DNA of 64,000 nt from contig OX328105.1 of assembly GCA_946811185.2 (NCBI GenBank), positions 42,904,845-42,968,844 on the forward strand, given 5' to 3'. Below the pieces are notes generated by a model. It had not been told where the DNA came from. It searched no databases and saw only the letters and a list, made by a program, of their open reading frames with translations. Within the stretch, counting starts at the first letter, position 1. The number at the start of each line of letters is the position of its first letter. Positions 30,001 to 32,913 of the stretch are shown piece after piece. This stretch comes from Hippopus hippopus (Eukaryota; Mollusca; Bivalvia; Cardiida; Cardiidae). Both the position numbers and the translations under genes were made by a program.

Positions 30001-32854
30001 TACTTTCCAGCATTTCCTCCTTTTTTCACAATGTTTTCTGAGGATTTGTCTTAGGATTGTTAAAACTTAGGACTGTTCAGTAAAGGGGTTAAGATGACTG
30101 ATTTAACCGTTTGCCACACAATCCCGAATTTTAAAGACCCTGAGGAAATAGCCTTTTGAACACATTGTGGGAAAAAGGAGAAAATGCTGACAACCAGCAT
30201 TTTCTCCTTTTCCAACAAGGTTTTTTACATTTTCAAAGAAAATTACCACAATTTCAGTCCTAAAATGTCGTCTGCAAATGCTTTGAATTTGGACCAGTCT
30301 AAAATTTTGTCATTTGGTAAAGAGTGTAACAGAAACCTGTAGGAATGTGTGATGCTGGTTATGGTAGGTTCAGGGTCCACAGGCTCCAGTGTTGTCCATG
30401 ATTCACTTTCCGTGCTAACCTCGCTGCCTCGTCTAACATGGTGCACGTTATTGTTGTCCTCTCTGTGTAGTGAGCCTGTCTCTGTTTCAATAGATAACAT
30501 GGGTTATGAATAAAACTGTTGTAGTAACATGGCGGTAATCTTATTCATTAGTACTTAACCCTTTACTATACACTCCTAAGTTCTATCCATTAAAAGCTTT
30601 TATAAATTATTGTGTGAAAAGGAGAAAATACTGATAATCAGCATTTCCTCCTTTTCACACTGTTTTCTACCTGTTCAAGGCTGAATGCTATCATTTGAAA
30701 AACATATGGTGTCTGTAAATTCTTTCAATAAAGACTAGTCTGAAATGTTGCCATTTGGTGAGGGGTGAAGATAAATGTGGTTATGTGTCTAACAGTGGTT
30801 TTTTACAATGAGTTTCAATATAATGGTTCTGGCAAATATCCTCCCAGGTGGGGATTGAACCCATGACCTCTGGGTCTCAAGGCAAATGCCCTACTACATC
30901 GCTACAAACGTAAGCACTAGCAAGACAGAATTAGTGTCCGCTTTTACATATACAAATTATACATTTTTATCTATCAGTGGGATAGACCAGTATGCTATAT
31001 CCAGTATGCTACATCTGAATAATACAAACACTTTTTTTTCAATGAAACCTAGGCTGTGGTTACTCACTAGAAATGGCTCATTAACTCATAACCAAACAAG
31101 AGAATTTTAGGCTGGACCAAATTGAAGGTATCTGCAGACGACAAATTAAATGTAGCTTGGTAAGAAGCATTTTCTCCTTTTCCCTCAGTGTTTTCAAAAA
31201 CCTTCTCTCTCAGGATCGTTAAAGTTGGGTTTTTTATGGTAAAGCTGTACCCAAAATATTCCCTTTATGTACAGGACTGTTAGACTAGACTGTTAAGTCT
31301 GCCTTCACTTCCTTGTATATTGGTTAAAACTTTACAACATTATCACATGTTTTAACAACCCTGAGAAAGAAGCCATTTGAAAACATTGTGGGAAAGGAGA
31401 AAATGCTGGTTACTAGCATTTCCTCCTTTTTTCACAATGTTTTCTACTCTTCCCTGAACAAATTTCAATTTCCGAGTCACAACTATTTTCTTGTCTACAA
31501 AATTTAATGCTTTCAATTTGGACTGGTCAAAAATTTTGTAAAGGGTTAAAGGGAAAAAACAAAGTACTGACTAAAACATTCTATCTGTTGAGACAGCTAA
31601 GCAATTCTCAACCGTAACAATATTTTTGAATGCTGACATCTGACATAAAAGGCTCAAAAGCGGCCAAAAAAACCAATGCTGGTAATAAAATGCTATTAAA
31701 TCTAAAAAATTCCATTTAAAATTATGAAAAATATTGTGAAGATGGCAATCTGTTATTGTGTGGTCAGTCCAAGTGTTAGTTGCTGGCAGAAAAATGAATT
31801 TCAAAATCAGGCAAAAAGTAATCAGAAGATTGAATGACCTGGCAAGTTTTAACCTACTTTTGAAATTAGTTTCTCTGTCAGAGTCTAAAACTGGGACCAA
31901 CCATATGTTAATAAATTGTCATCTTCACAATAATTTCAATACTTTTAAATGGTATGATTTAAATTCAAATGCATTTTAACATCCACTTTGTTTACTTTTG
32001 GCAGCTATTGTTACTTAAACAAATGTATCAAAATTGGCTGACAAGAAGCATTAGGGAAAAAGAAAGATTTCATATCAACATGATTTAAGACTAAAATGAA
32101 TATTTTTAACTGTTTGATTCAAAGATATTTCATTCAACAGAAATATAAGTTTGTTTGTTTGTTTGTATGGTGTTTTATGCCATCTTAAACATACATACAT
32201 TATTGGATGCAGTCGGCCAGTGCACCTATCCATGCTTTCCTGATATTTCTTTTACCAGTATTTTGCACAATATTCCTCTGTATGCTAAATGACTGCACTA
32301 CAGTGGATTGGCAAATACAACATAAAAAAAGATTATAAGATTATTTTTACAAAAGGATTTGCCTCCTTTCCATTAATGTTTCGATAATCTGTCACATGGC
32401 CATAACACCATATCTGTACAGCAATGGGTCAACTCTTTACCAAACCACATAATTCTATACATATCAAAATTGAAAACGTAGGCAGACAACAAATTAATAG
32501 TGGCTCAACTGATGAGATTTGTGGTTGGTAAGGTAGAAAACATTGTGGGAAAAGAGAAAATGCTGGTTGCCAGCAAGTTCTCCTTTGCCCACTATGTTTT
32601 TAAAAGCCTTCATGTCCAGGGTTGTTAAAATTTTGGAATGTTTGGTGAAAGGTTATAATGTATTGATGAAGTTACCAGGAATTTTTTCTCCAAAACCATC
32701 TAGCGTACTCAGTATATCTTCCTTGCTTGGAGTGGCTATAGGTTGCGCTGCCCCGGATGTTGGGCTTTTCAGCTTGCTGGCACTAAAGGAGCGCAGCCTG
32801 TTCATCATCTTGTCCATCCTTCACCTTTTACAGCACTCTATCACATTGTTTTGA
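1..32854 (-). CDS. TBC1D5: TBC1 domain family member 5 (Rab GTPase-activating protein), 11 coding exons, 3' end outside window
   Basis: This is a multi-exon gene read on the minus strand. Coding exons (high to low): 32817-32676, 30481-30337, 28931-28823, 26062-25973, 21501-21427, 20067-20000, 16108-16006, 14397-14309, 3885-3835, 1950-1881 and 75-1. All intron phases agree and no stop interrupts 339 codons. The TBC domain starts near residue 97. The catalytic arginine finger IKQDVIR ends at R209, and the glutamine finger YKQ ends at Q244. The family stretches RSSRFRSIAWK, NNPLSQEEE, GMHELLAP, FVLHCDHQAFLHASE, DPKYLEHDAY and PFARPQDM match vertebrate TBC1D5 as I remember it. In that family the protein inactivates Rab7 on endosomes, binds retromer and interacts with LC3-type proteins. 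The WEKLF motif at residues 99-103 corresponds to the human LC3-interacting WEELF. The N-terminal 95 residues are poorly conserved. The C-terminal half lies beyond position 1. Introns are filled with repeats. Confidence 0.93.
119..361 (-). repeat. tRNA-type SINE relative with internal duplication
   Basis: The sequence parallels 11379-11611 (GATTGAATGATGTTTCAC, GCTCACATATTCC, GGGTTTCACCAGTACTAG). The block GGCTAGGGCTCTGAA to CACTCCAATGAAAAA occurs twice, near 212 and 308. Confidence 0.65.
643..813 (+). repeat. H1 copy, left third lost
   Basis: It begins in the hairpin (ATGCTGGTAGCCAGCAT). The R arm is present to GTCTGGTACAGAG. Confidence 0.65.
923..1003. repeat. H1 double-left remnant
   Basis: GCCTTTACAAAACAATCCTGGG faces GGGACTGTATGGTAAAGGGTTA. 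Both are L ends in opposite orientation, with no hairpin between. Confidence 0.55.
1296..1510 (-). repeat. H1 copy, hairpin shortened
   Basis: TTAACTCTTTAGC to GGTAAAGGATTGA; one hairpin arm is mostly gone. Confidence 0.8.
1638..1821. repeat. H5 palindromic element, copy 1
   Basis: The centre GGCTAAACCATTTGGTTTAGCC is a perfect palindrome. The outer arms GAACATTCTTAG and AGAATGTTCTTA also pair, with GTATTCAC and GTGAATAT at the ends. A second copy lies at 62808. Confidence 0.75.
1881..1950 (-). CDS. TBC1D5: TBC1D5 exon 10
   Basis: The acceptor is TATTTACAG and the donor is GCAAAG|GTTAGA. It completes Y291 and encodes SMFSQVMETMEPWYVSKEVY then PAK (292-314). FSQ-ME-EPW matches the vertebrate family. 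The exon ends in phase 0. Confidence 0.93.
2447..2500 (+). repeat. GACA/GACG microsatellite
   Basis: GACAGACAGACAGAAGGACAG and variants follow ATGAAGTTTCATCC. This is the same association of GAAGTTTCAT and GACGGAC microsatellite that ends the 59400-60395 array. Confidence 0.8.
2510..2880. other. TBC1D5 intron 9, no recognisable feature
   Basis: AT-rich sequence between the GACA microsatellite and the next H1; nothing seen on either strand. Confidence 0.4.
2909..3140 (+). repeat. H1 copy
   Basis: The hairpin centre is GCTGGTACCCAGC. The R arm is diverged and ends AAAAGGTTAAC, next to the TBC1D5 pseudo-exon. Confidence 0.8.
3153..3186 (-). pseudogene. Decayed duplicate of TBC1D5 exon 9
   Basis: Read on the minus strand this gives LDPEYLEHDA followed by TTAAT, where exon 9 has DPKYLEHDA followed by TTAGT. 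The 3' 33 bases match closely. The donor GT has become AT, which puts a stop codon in frame at the junction, and no upstream acceptor or 5' half is recognisable. It sits 650 bp downstream of exon 9 in gene order, as expected for a tandem exon duplication. Confidence 0.75.
3267..3550. repeat. H1 double-right (R-R) copy, 284 bp
   Basis: It starts CTCTTTACCACATGACAAAA and ends TTTTGCCATTTGGTAAAGAG, so both arms are R type. An L-type phrase CTTTACCATACAGTCCTGAC stands just before it. Confidence 0.75.
3835..3885 (-). CDS. TBC1D5: TBC1D5 exon 9
   Basis: This short 51-base exon has acceptor TTTTATGCAG and donor GCTTA|GTAAGT. It encodes ERIKYVMDPKYLEHDA with split codons at both ends (D274, Y291). 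Intron 8 before it spans more than 10 kb. A damaged second copy lies at 3153-3186. Confidence 0.93.
4045..4306 (+). repeat. H2 element, full length
   Basis: H2 is about 260 bp, with ends (T/A)TGAGCCATGCTCTGGCAAAA and TTTTCACAGAGCATGGCTCA. An internal hairpin near the right end is built on GACCCAGGTCAGCCTGC. This copy has ATATATA on both sides. The hairpin is partly lost. Confidence 0.8.
4357..4617 (+). repeat. K repeat
   Basis: K is an interspersed repeat of about 280 bp. Landmarks are AAAAAGGGGCATAACTTGT, TGCCCCTGTTGTATGGGTTC, AGTTAACAACTA, AGAGATATTATAAAA and TTTTTGCACGACAATGC. The last part is rich in GATGCAGACGATGAC. No terminal repeats or tail are seen. Confidence 0.7.
4743..4960 (-). 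repeat. H1 copy
   Basis: The hairpin is AGAAAATGCTGTTCACCAGCAT. The outer ends are weakened (GAACTCTGTTCC, ATTATTTGGTTTAA). Confidence 0.8.
5187..5408 (-). repeat. H1 copy
   Basis: The TTAACTCTTTACTA start and GGTAAAGGGTTAT end are kept. The R arm is strongly diverged. Confidence 0.8.
5409..5525 (+). repeat. K repeat, right part
   Basis: AAAATGTCCGAGTTTTT and CACTGATGCAGACACAG follow directly on an H1 copy. Confidence 0.6.
5598..5700 (+). repeat. H1 copy, right half lost
   Basis: The L arm and half of the hairpin remain, up to GCTGGTAACCAG. Confidence 0.65.
5722..5950 (+). repeat. H1 copy, full length
   Basis: 229 bp from TTAGCCCTTTCCC to GGGAAAGGGTTAA; the hairpin is nearly perfect. Confidence 0.88.
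6003..6150. repeat. H1 fragments
   Basis: CCAGTCCAAAAATTTTGTCATC is an R-end piece. CTCCTTTTCTCACAATGTTTTC to GGTAAAGG is half a hairpin plus a diverged L arm. Confidence 0.5.
6201..6410 (+). repeat. H1 copy with collapsed hairpin
   Basis: TTAATCCTTTACC to AAAGAGTTAA. The hairpin jumps from GAAGAAAATG straight to TTTCCCACAATG, losing its loop. Confidence 0.85.
6502..6726 (-). repeat. H1 copy, diverged
   Basis: The centre GCTGGTTACCATC and L arm CTCCTTAGGGGTTGTTAAAC identify it. Both ends are decayed. Confidence 0.7.
6850..7078 (+). repeat. H1 copy, full length, near consensus
   Basis: 229 bp with TTAA at both ends. The 65-bp central palindrome pairs without mismatch. Confidence 0.93.
7118..7412 (-). 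repeat. H2 element with rearranged hairpin
   Basis: Here the hairpin arm GACCCAGGTCAGCCTGC and its partner are followed by a second copy of the TTGCGGATGCAATAAA end sequence. The rest (ATGGATCCATAATTATGTGA) then follows, so the arm was duplicated or inverted. Confidence 0.7.
7516..7582 (+). repeat. SINE head (tRNA-like)
   Basis: CCGGTAGCTCAGATGGTAGTG resembles an A box and GGTCATGGGTGTGACTT a damaged B box. It runs straight into a 5'-truncated H1 copy. Confidence 0.6.
7590..7727 (-). repeat. H1 copy, R arm replaced by SINE
   Basis: It starts at GATAGAAAACATTGTGGG. Its last TTAA (7724-7727) is also the first TTAA of the next copy. Confidence 0.8.
7724..7921 (+). repeat. H1 copy lacking the left hairpin arm
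   Basis: GAAGGCTCTGGTAACCAGC shows that the left arm of the palindrome was deleted precisely up to the loop. Confidence 0.85.
8014..8232. mobile_element. 219-bp fully palindromic element with TTAA ends
   Basis: Both ends read TTAAGGATAGGGCACCCTAA. Arms of about 95 bp pair over most of the length (GATTTGGCTAAGACT, GGATTACC, CTTTCATCGCC). TTAA at each end is either target duplication or terminus. Its right TTAA is also the start of an H1 copy. Confidence 0.75.
8229..8511 (-). repeat. H1 copy with middle replaced by simple sequence
   Basis: The R start TTAACTCTTCTCCAGACAA and L end CAGGATTGTTTGATTATGGG remain. Between them are GCAGGCAGG repeats and a 100-bp CTTT-rich pyrimidine tract. Confidence 0.65.
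8514..8932. other. TBC1D5 intron 8, no recognisable feature
   Basis: No coding frame, terminal repeat or tRNA-like box found. Confidence 0.4.
8933..9355 (+). repeat. H1 copy split by another H1
   Basis: It is interrupted at CTACCCTA|TTAA|AGACAAATCCC by the copy at 9032-9260. Outside the insert it is a normal plus copy with a shortened hairpin. Confidence 0.88.
9032..9260 (-). repeat. H1 copy nested in H1
   Basis: 229 bp, TTAA at each end, intact hairpin. The host copy reads through on both sides. Confidence 0.93.
9427..9509 (-). repeat. H1 hairpin remnant
   Basis: GTGGAAAAAGGAGAAATGCTG and CAGCATTTTCTCCCC pair. The outer arms are gone. Confidence 0.6.
9510..10231. other. TBC1D5 intron 8, poly-C runs only
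   Basis: C-rich runs at about 9627-9640 and 9669-9680. The remainder has no visible feature. Confidence 0.4.
10232..10317. repeat. H1 fragments, L start joined to R start
   Basis: TTAACCCTTTACCACACAATCC is an L end. CAGAAATTTTAGACTTGCC is an R piece in the opposite sense. It ends at an H2 element. Confidence 0.6.
10318..10592 (+). repeat. H2 element, full length
   Basis: This copy has an intact hairpin with GATCCGTGCAGG-type centre (GCACGGATCGTGC). AATTA lies on both sides, a possible target duplication. Confidence 0.85.
10604..10741 (-). repeat. H1 copy, R arm lost
   Basis: It adjoins the right end of the H2 at 10318. The hairpin has GCTGGTAACCAGC. Confidence 0.75.
10896..11160 (+). repeat. 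43-bp minisatellite, about six units
   Basis: Units begin GATTTYYCTATCTATG and continue ATTATCACTTA and TTTTGTAATAT. They start near 10896, 10940, 10983, 11027, 11070 and 11115 with increasing divergence. It is AT-rich and lies in TBC1D5 intron 8. Confidence 0.85.
11180..11735 (+). repeat. K repeat split by a SINE
   Basis: GCATAACTGTGTCAAATTC to AATAATAGAGAT is the left part. AAAAGAGATACAAAAGAATG to CAGTCGAGCTAAAAATGG is the right part. Confidence 0.7.
11379..11611 (-). repeat. SINE, full length, nested in a K repeat
   Basis: The head (complement of CCACTGAGCCACGC) is at the right and the tail (TTGATTGAATGATGTTTTACAC) at the left. The flanks AATAATAGAGAT (11367-11378) and AATAAAAGAGAT (11612-11623) look like a 12-bp target duplication. 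Confidence 0.75.
11792..12016 (-). repeat. H1 copy, full length
   Basis: TTAACTCTTTATC to GGTAAAGGGTTAA. The hairpin has an ATGCATGCTACCAG defect. Confidence 0.9.
12017..12499. other. TBC1D5 intron 8, no recognisable feature
   Basis: Somewhat higher complexity than its surroundings but no exon with matching phase on the minus strand. Confidence 0.4.
12500..12571 (+). repeat. 36-bp tandem duplication
   Basis: Two adjacent units share TTCATTGTAC, ATATT, AAATTA and AATGGCCA. They end directly at the TTAA of the next H1 copy. Confidence 0.7.
12573..12792 (-). repeat. H1 copy, hairpin half deleted
   Basis: GGGAAAAGAAGTACCAGCATTATC marks the deletion. The right end is decayed (GGCAGAGGATAT). Confidence 0.8.
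12894..13140 (-). repeat. H1 copy, first of a tandem pair
   Basis: The centre reads CAGTAACCAGC, the plus-type base in a minus copy. It contains a duplicated CATAACATTTGTCAC-like step. Confidence 0.85.
13137..13362 (-). repeat. H1 copy, second of a tandem pair
   Basis: It starts with the TTAA that ends the previous copy. Hairpin centre GCTGATCACCAGC. Confidence 0.85.
13430..13715. repeat. Split H3-type sequence
   Basis: AAGATCAGATTGCACAGAAT near 13455 and TGTGCAGTCTGATCTTTATA near 13670 look like two halves of an H3 hairpin pushed apart by about 200 bp of other sequence. Confidence 0.4.
13801..14047 (+). repeat. H1 copy, diverged
   Basis: GCAGGTAACCAGC centre. Extra TTTCC-rich sequence splits the right hairpin arm. 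Confidence 0.75.
14074..14298 (-). repeat. H1 copy ending at TBC1D5 exon 8 donor
   Basis: Old copy (GCTGGTTACAAGC centre). Its L end lies 10 bp from the end of exon 8. Confidence 0.75.
14309..14397 (-). CDS. TBC1D5: TBC1D5 exon 8
   Basis: The acceptor is TTGTTTACAG and the donor is CTCGA|GTAAGT. It encodes GMHELLAPMIFVLHCDHQAF then LHASEMESL (245-273) plus two bases of D274. An H1 element ends 10 bp inside the following intron. Confidence 0.95.
14415..15130. other. TBC1D5 intron 7, SINE head only
   Basis: Apart from the SINE head at 14751-14836, I see no feature. Confidence 0.4.
14751..14836 (-). repeat. SINE head fragment
   Basis: It ends CCACTGAGCTACTTGGGCGGG, an A box in complement, with GCAACCACCAGGTCATAAG inside. 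Confidence 0.65.
15131..15262. repeat. H1 double-left (L-L) copy
   Basis: GCCCTTTACCAAACAATCATGA faces GGATAATTTGGTAAAGGGTTAA. There is no R arm and no hairpin loop. Confidence 0.7.
15301..15529 (+). repeat. H1 copy, full length
   Basis: TTAACCGTTAAACAC to GGTGAAGAGTTAA; centre GCTGGAAACCAGC. Confidence 0.9.
15645..15917 (+). repeat. K repeat
   Basis: This copy ends GAAAACAGCCGACTTAATAAA, close to TBC1D5 exon 7. CpG survives in the CAGACGCTGACGCGGCC part. Confidence 0.7.
16006..16108 (-). CDS. TBC1D5: TBC1D5 exon 7 (glutamine finger)
   Basis: The acceptor is CTTTGTAG and the donor is ACAG|GTCTGT. Residues 211-244 begin FPEIQFYHLEDVRE and end FCYAREYPHICYKQ. Y242-K-Q244 is the YxQ glutamine finger, and the exon ends exactly after it. 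Confidence 0.95.
16445..16674 (+). repeat. H1 copy, first of a tandem pair
   Basis: The left hairpin arm is diverged (GGAAATGGAGAAGTGCTG) and the right arm is conserved. Confidence 0.88.
16671..16899 (+). repeat. H1 copy, second of a tandem pair, near consensus
   Basis: It shares TTAA 16671-16674 with its neighbour. The central palindrome is perfect. Confidence 0.92.
17108..17192 (-). repeat. SINE head fragment
   Basis: CACTGAGCTACCCAGCCGGG closes it. GGTATCAAACTCAAAACC is the B-box region. It matches 14751-14836 closely. Confidence 0.7.
17433..17594 (-). repeat. H1 copy without hairpin
   Basis: R and L arms are joined at TTGAAAGGTTGAAATCTGTC; the whole palindrome is missing. Confidence 0.75.
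17637..17912. repeat. H1 double-right (R-R) copy
   Basis: TTTGAAAGCATTTGCAAAGG and TGTCAGGAAATGCTCTCAA are opposed R arms around GCTGGTAACC. Confidence 0.7.
18078..18305 (+). repeat. H1 copy, diverged
   Basis: CTAAACCCTTTACCAC start. Hairpin loop altered (GTGCAGTTACTTTCAT). Confidence 0.78.
18319..18546 (+). repeat. H1 copy, full length
   Basis: TTAACCCTTTACC to GGTACAGAGTTAA. The left hairpin arm is perfect to GCTGGCTAGCAA. Confidence 0.9.
18614..18671 (+). repeat. Short duplication GCATCACTATGACAACAAT
   Basis: The 19-base phrase occurs twice about 40 bp apart. Confidence 0.7.
18824..18965 (+). repeat. H1 copy, left half lost
   Basis: It starts exactly at the hairpin centre (CGGTTACCAGC) and ends AAAGAGTTAA. 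Confidence 0.8.
19098..19430 (+). repeat. K repeat, longest copy
   Basis: It starts CAAGAGCACTGCATGCTGTTG and ends AAAAGCCAAGCTGACC. Confidence 0.7.
19450..19614 (-). repeat. H1 copy, very degenerate
   Basis: GACAGAAAACAT and TTTTTTCAAAAGTCATCTTCT with CCGGTAATGAATTAAA are recognisable. Confidence 0.5.
19697..19990 (+). repeat. K repeat, second copy close by
   Basis: It starts AACAAGAGCACTGCATGCGTT, 270 bp after the previous copy in the same orientation. A degenerate H1 lies between them. It ends at the exon 6 donor region. Confidence 0.7.
20000..20067 (-). CDS. TBC1D5: TBC1D5 exon 6 (arginine finger)
   Basis: The acceptor is CTTTTCACAG and the donor is AGAAC|GTAAGT. It encodes SPWNRFFLDNELRLTIKQDV then IR, residues 188-209, plus two bases of T210. 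I203-x-x-D206-x-x-R209 is the IxxDxxR arginine-finger motif of TBC domains, so the GAP site looks intact. Confidence 0.95.
20200..20447 (+). repeat. SINE, full length
   Basis: The A box is TGGGTAGCTCAGTGGTTAG and the B box is GGTTGCGGGATTGATACC. The tail is GCTGTTAAAACATCAAACTCC then AATAAA. Confidence 0.85.
20494..20704 (-). repeat. H1 copy
   Basis: TTAACCCTTTACCAAACAACA start and GGTTACCAGC centre. The L end is shortened to GTTGTAAGGATTAAG. Confidence 0.85.
21133..21355 (-). repeat. H1 copy, full length
   Basis: TTAACCCTTTACCAGAC to GCAGTAAAGGGTTAA, 72 bp downstream of TBC1D5 exon 5. Confidence 0.9.
21427..21501 (-). CDS. TBC1D5: TBC1D5 exon 5
   Basis: The acceptor is TATTTACAG and the donor is GAAGAG|GTGAGT. 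The 75 bases in phase 0 give residues 163-187, LIVNPRTAVDS then NNPLSQEEE. The last motif is characteristic of TBC1D5. Confidence 0.95.
21583..21729. repeat. H1 double-left (L-L) copy
   Basis: ACACTTTACCAAGCAATTGTG faces GGATTGTTTGGTAAAGGGTT around a GCTGGATACCTGC loop. Confidence 0.65.
21760..21812 (-). repeat. SINE tail fragment
   Basis: AGCGGCCAGTGCACCTATTC is the block common to all the tails. Confidence 0.5.
22011..22120 (+). repeat. H2 element, right-end fragment
   Basis: Only the hairpin and the CACAGAGCATGGCTCA end remain. Confidence 0.75.
22196..22410 (-). repeat. H1 copy
   Basis: Good hairpin with GGTTACC centre. The L arm lost about 10 bp (AAAACTCAAAAAGGGTTAA). Confidence 0.85.
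22527..22698 (-). repeat. H1 copy, diverged
   Basis: GGAAGAAAATATTGTGGGAAT and CACAGGATTTTGTGGTGTAG mark it; R end absent. Confidence 0.65.
22771..22997 (+). repeat. H1 copy
   Basis: The L terminus is decayed, and the R arm GACAAGTCTAAAATTTTGTCA is intact. Confidence 0.85.
23062..23234 (-). repeat. H1 copy without hairpin
   Basis: AAAACATTATAGGAAATACTG joins directly to TCCTCTAAAGGGTCC; 172 bp in all. Confidence 0.8.
23286..23444 (+). repeat. H1 copy, left end lost and left hairpin arm deleted
   Basis: TGAAAACATTCAGCATTTTC shows the arm deletion. It ends GTTAGAGTTAA. Confidence 0.8.
23441..23517 (+). repeat. H1 copy cut by the hAT-like insertion
   Basis: TTAATCCTTTGCCACACAATG to TAGTGGGAAATA. 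Its first TTAA ends the previous copy. The remaining part does not resume after 25870. Confidence 0.75.
23526..25862. mobile_element. hAT-like non-autonomous element (2337 bp) in TBC1D5 intron 4
   Basis: The left end is TAGGGTTG and the right end is the complement of TAGGGGTGTAACGATACA, a typical hAT terminus. The 8-bp duplication ATAATAAT lies at 23518-23525 and 25863-25870. The left part repeats short ACTATTGCAATAGTA units, and the right subterminal part repeats CGATAGTT and ATCGAT units. No long open reading frame is present. It was inserted in a truncated H1 copy. Confidence 0.85.
24636..24706. repeat. H3-type hairpin inside the hAT-like element
   Basis: GTATAGATCCAAGATCAGACAG faces CTGATGTCTATCTACACC. 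A weaker one lies at 25290-25345 in the same element. Confidence 0.5.
25871..25955 (+). repeat. K repeat, right part
   Basis: AGAGATATGATAAAATCTGAAA and GCAGGGCTGTGGGAACACC lie between the hAT-like element and TBC1D5 exon 4. Confidence 0.55.
25973..26062 (-). CDS. TBC1D5: TBC1D5 exon 4
   Basis: The acceptor is TATGTTTCAG and the donor is CAGAAA|GTAAAT. Exactly 90 bases in phase 0 encode LFLEVLPEDSTQWIA and 15 more residues. The exon fills the gap between exons 3 and 5 expected from vertebrate TBC1D5 (LFLCVLPQDKSQWIS). The 2337-bp hAT-like element ends only 110 bp downstream of the exon. Confidence 0.93.
26158..26418 (-). repeat. H2 element
   Basis: One hairpin arm is degenerate. The GCCAGAGCATGGCTCATTTATT end is intact. 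It starts about 95 bp upstream of TBC1D5 exon 4 in the intron. Confidence 0.8.
26456..26706. repeat. H1 double-right (R-R) copy
   Basis: TCCAAATTCAAAGCATTTGCAG faces CATCTTGAAATGCTTTTAATTT. Confidence 0.7.
26732..26786 (+). repeat. H1 R-end fragment
   Basis: GCAAATGCTTTCAATTTCTA and AAAATTTTGTCATCTGG. Confidence 0.7.
26883..27186 (+). repeat. SINE, second tRNA-derived family
   Basis: The head is TGGTGGCTCTGTTGGTAAAG. The middle has a GAGTCATCACAACAGG block and two A-runs. The tail is GGCTGCTGCGATATAACTG, shared with the other SINEs. Confidence 0.75.
27270..27460 (+). repeat. H1 copy lacking the left hairpin arm
   Basis: CCCTAAAGGAGAATATACCAG marks the junction. It ends TGGTAAACATTTAA. Confidence 0.82.
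27510..27745 (+). repeat. H1 copy, full length
   Basis: TTAAGCCTTTACCACAC to GGTAAAGAGTTAA, with a small ATGTTCTAACGATG duplication in the L arm. Confidence 0.9.
27848..28077 (+). repeat. H1 copy, full length
   Basis: TCAACCCTTTACCACACAGTC start, perfect GCTGGTAACCAGC loop, GGTGAGGGGTTAA end. Confidence 0.9.
28146..28371 (-). repeat. H1 copy, full length
   Basis: Near consensus. Its last TTAA also opens an H3 element. Confidence 0.92.
28368..28496 (+). repeat. H3 element, shortened
   Basis: It shares its first TTAA with the end of the H1 copy at 28146. AGATCAAAAATCAGACTGCAT pairs with GCATAGTCTGATCTTGATCT. Confidence 0.6.
28571..28794 (+). repeat. H1 copy near TBC1D5 exon 3
   Basis: The right end lies 28 bp from the end of exon 3. 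The hairpin is good and the left terminus decayed. Confidence 0.83.
28823..28931 (-). CDS. TBC1D5: TBC1D5 exon 3 (start of TBC domain)
   Basis: The acceptor CTCTTTCAG lies before 28931 and the donor is GGAAG|GTAAAA. It encodes S96 (split) and V97-K132, including VEWEKLFTKPNYL and LRSSRFRSIAWK. This is the conserved entry to the TBC domain of TBC1D5. Confidence 0.93.
29057..29192 (-). repeat. H1 copy, both ends lost
   Basis: AAGTGTGGCTCAAATGATGAAA to TTTTCAAAAGCTTTC with intact hairpin. Confidence 0.8.
29548..29634 (+). repeat. H1 R-arm fragment
   Basis: GAGACTTGAGTTACATTTGC and GTCTGCAAATGCTTCAACAT. Confidence 0.65.
29872..30092 (-). repeat. H1 copy
   Basis: R arm CAAATTGAAAGTATTTGCAGC; loop altered to GCTACTTTCCAGC. 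Confidence 0.82.
30103..30329 (+). repeat. H1 copy ending at TBC1D5 exon 2 donor
   Basis: The R end TGGTAAAGAGTGTAA stops 7 bp from the exon 2 border. The hairpin is good. Confidence 0.88.
30337..30481 (-). CDS. TBC1D5: TBC1D5 exon 2
   Basis: The acceptor AAACAG precedes 30481, and the donor is ACAG|GTTTCT, slightly weak. The 145 bases complete codon 48 (E) and give residues 49-95. The exon is rich in Ser, Glu and Asp. It holds SESWTTLEP, an acidic W-x-x-L motif at W76-L79. Phase fits both neighbours. Sequence conservation with vertebrates is low here. Confidence 0.82.
30555..30769 (+). repeat. H1 copy
   Basis: TTAACCCTTTACTATAC to GGTGAGGGGTGAA; loop ACTGATAATCAGC. Confidence 0.82.
30838..30905 (-). 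repeat. tRNA-like SINE head
   Basis: In complement it has TAGCGATGTAGTAGGGC and GGTCATGGGTTCAATCCCC, a good B box. The acceptor stem does not pair, so a functional tRNA is unlikely. Confidence 0.6.
31081..31246 (-). repeat. H1 copy lacking the left hairpin arm
   Basis: GTAGCTTGGTAAGAAGCATTTTC is the deletion junction. Confidence 0.8.
31324..31549 (+). repeat. H1 copy
   Basis: Plus copy with the minus-type centre GCTGGTTACTAGC. It ends TTGTAAAGGGTTAA. Confidence 0.87.
31645..32019. repeat. H4 palindromic element, copy 1
   Basis: Arms around TATGAAAAATATTGTGAAGATG and its near-complement at 31915-31960 pair. Further in, TGCTGGCAGAA pairs with TTTCTCTGTCAG. The ends ATAAAAGGC and GCAGCTATTGTTACTTAAAC are diverged. 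It is about 70-75% similar to 48771-49149 by eye. Confidence 0.7.
32153..32300 (-). repeat. SINE 3' part
   Basis: TTTGTTTGTTTGTATGGTGTT is the tail. CGGCCAGTGCACCTATCC continues into the body, but the tRNA head is absent. Confidence 0.65.
32429..32656 (-). repeat. H1 copy near TBC1D5 exon 1
   Basis: The L end lies 19 bp from the exon 1 donor. Hairpin centre GCTGGTTGCCAGC. Confidence 0.85.
32676..32854 (-). CDS. TBC1D5: TBC1D5 exon 1 (coding part 32817-32676)
   Basis: The ATG lies at 32817-32815 and encodes MDKMMNRLRSFSASKLK and onward to residue 47, ending after one base of codon 48. The donor is CTG|GTAAC. A possible acceptor (TTTATAG) at 32855 would leave a 37-base 5' UTR in this exon, so a further untranslated exon may exist upstream. 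I chose this start because no other in-frame ATG precedes it before the acceptor. Confidence 0.85.
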
Positions 32855-32913
32855 CTATAAATATAAAAAATTAACGTTTAATCTCACAGAGATAAATAAA
32901 CGCCTGCAGAAAT

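Noticed and set aside
30838..30905. Functional tRNA gene on the minus strand
   Set aside because: The B box is good, but no acceptor stem pairs; a SINE head explains it.
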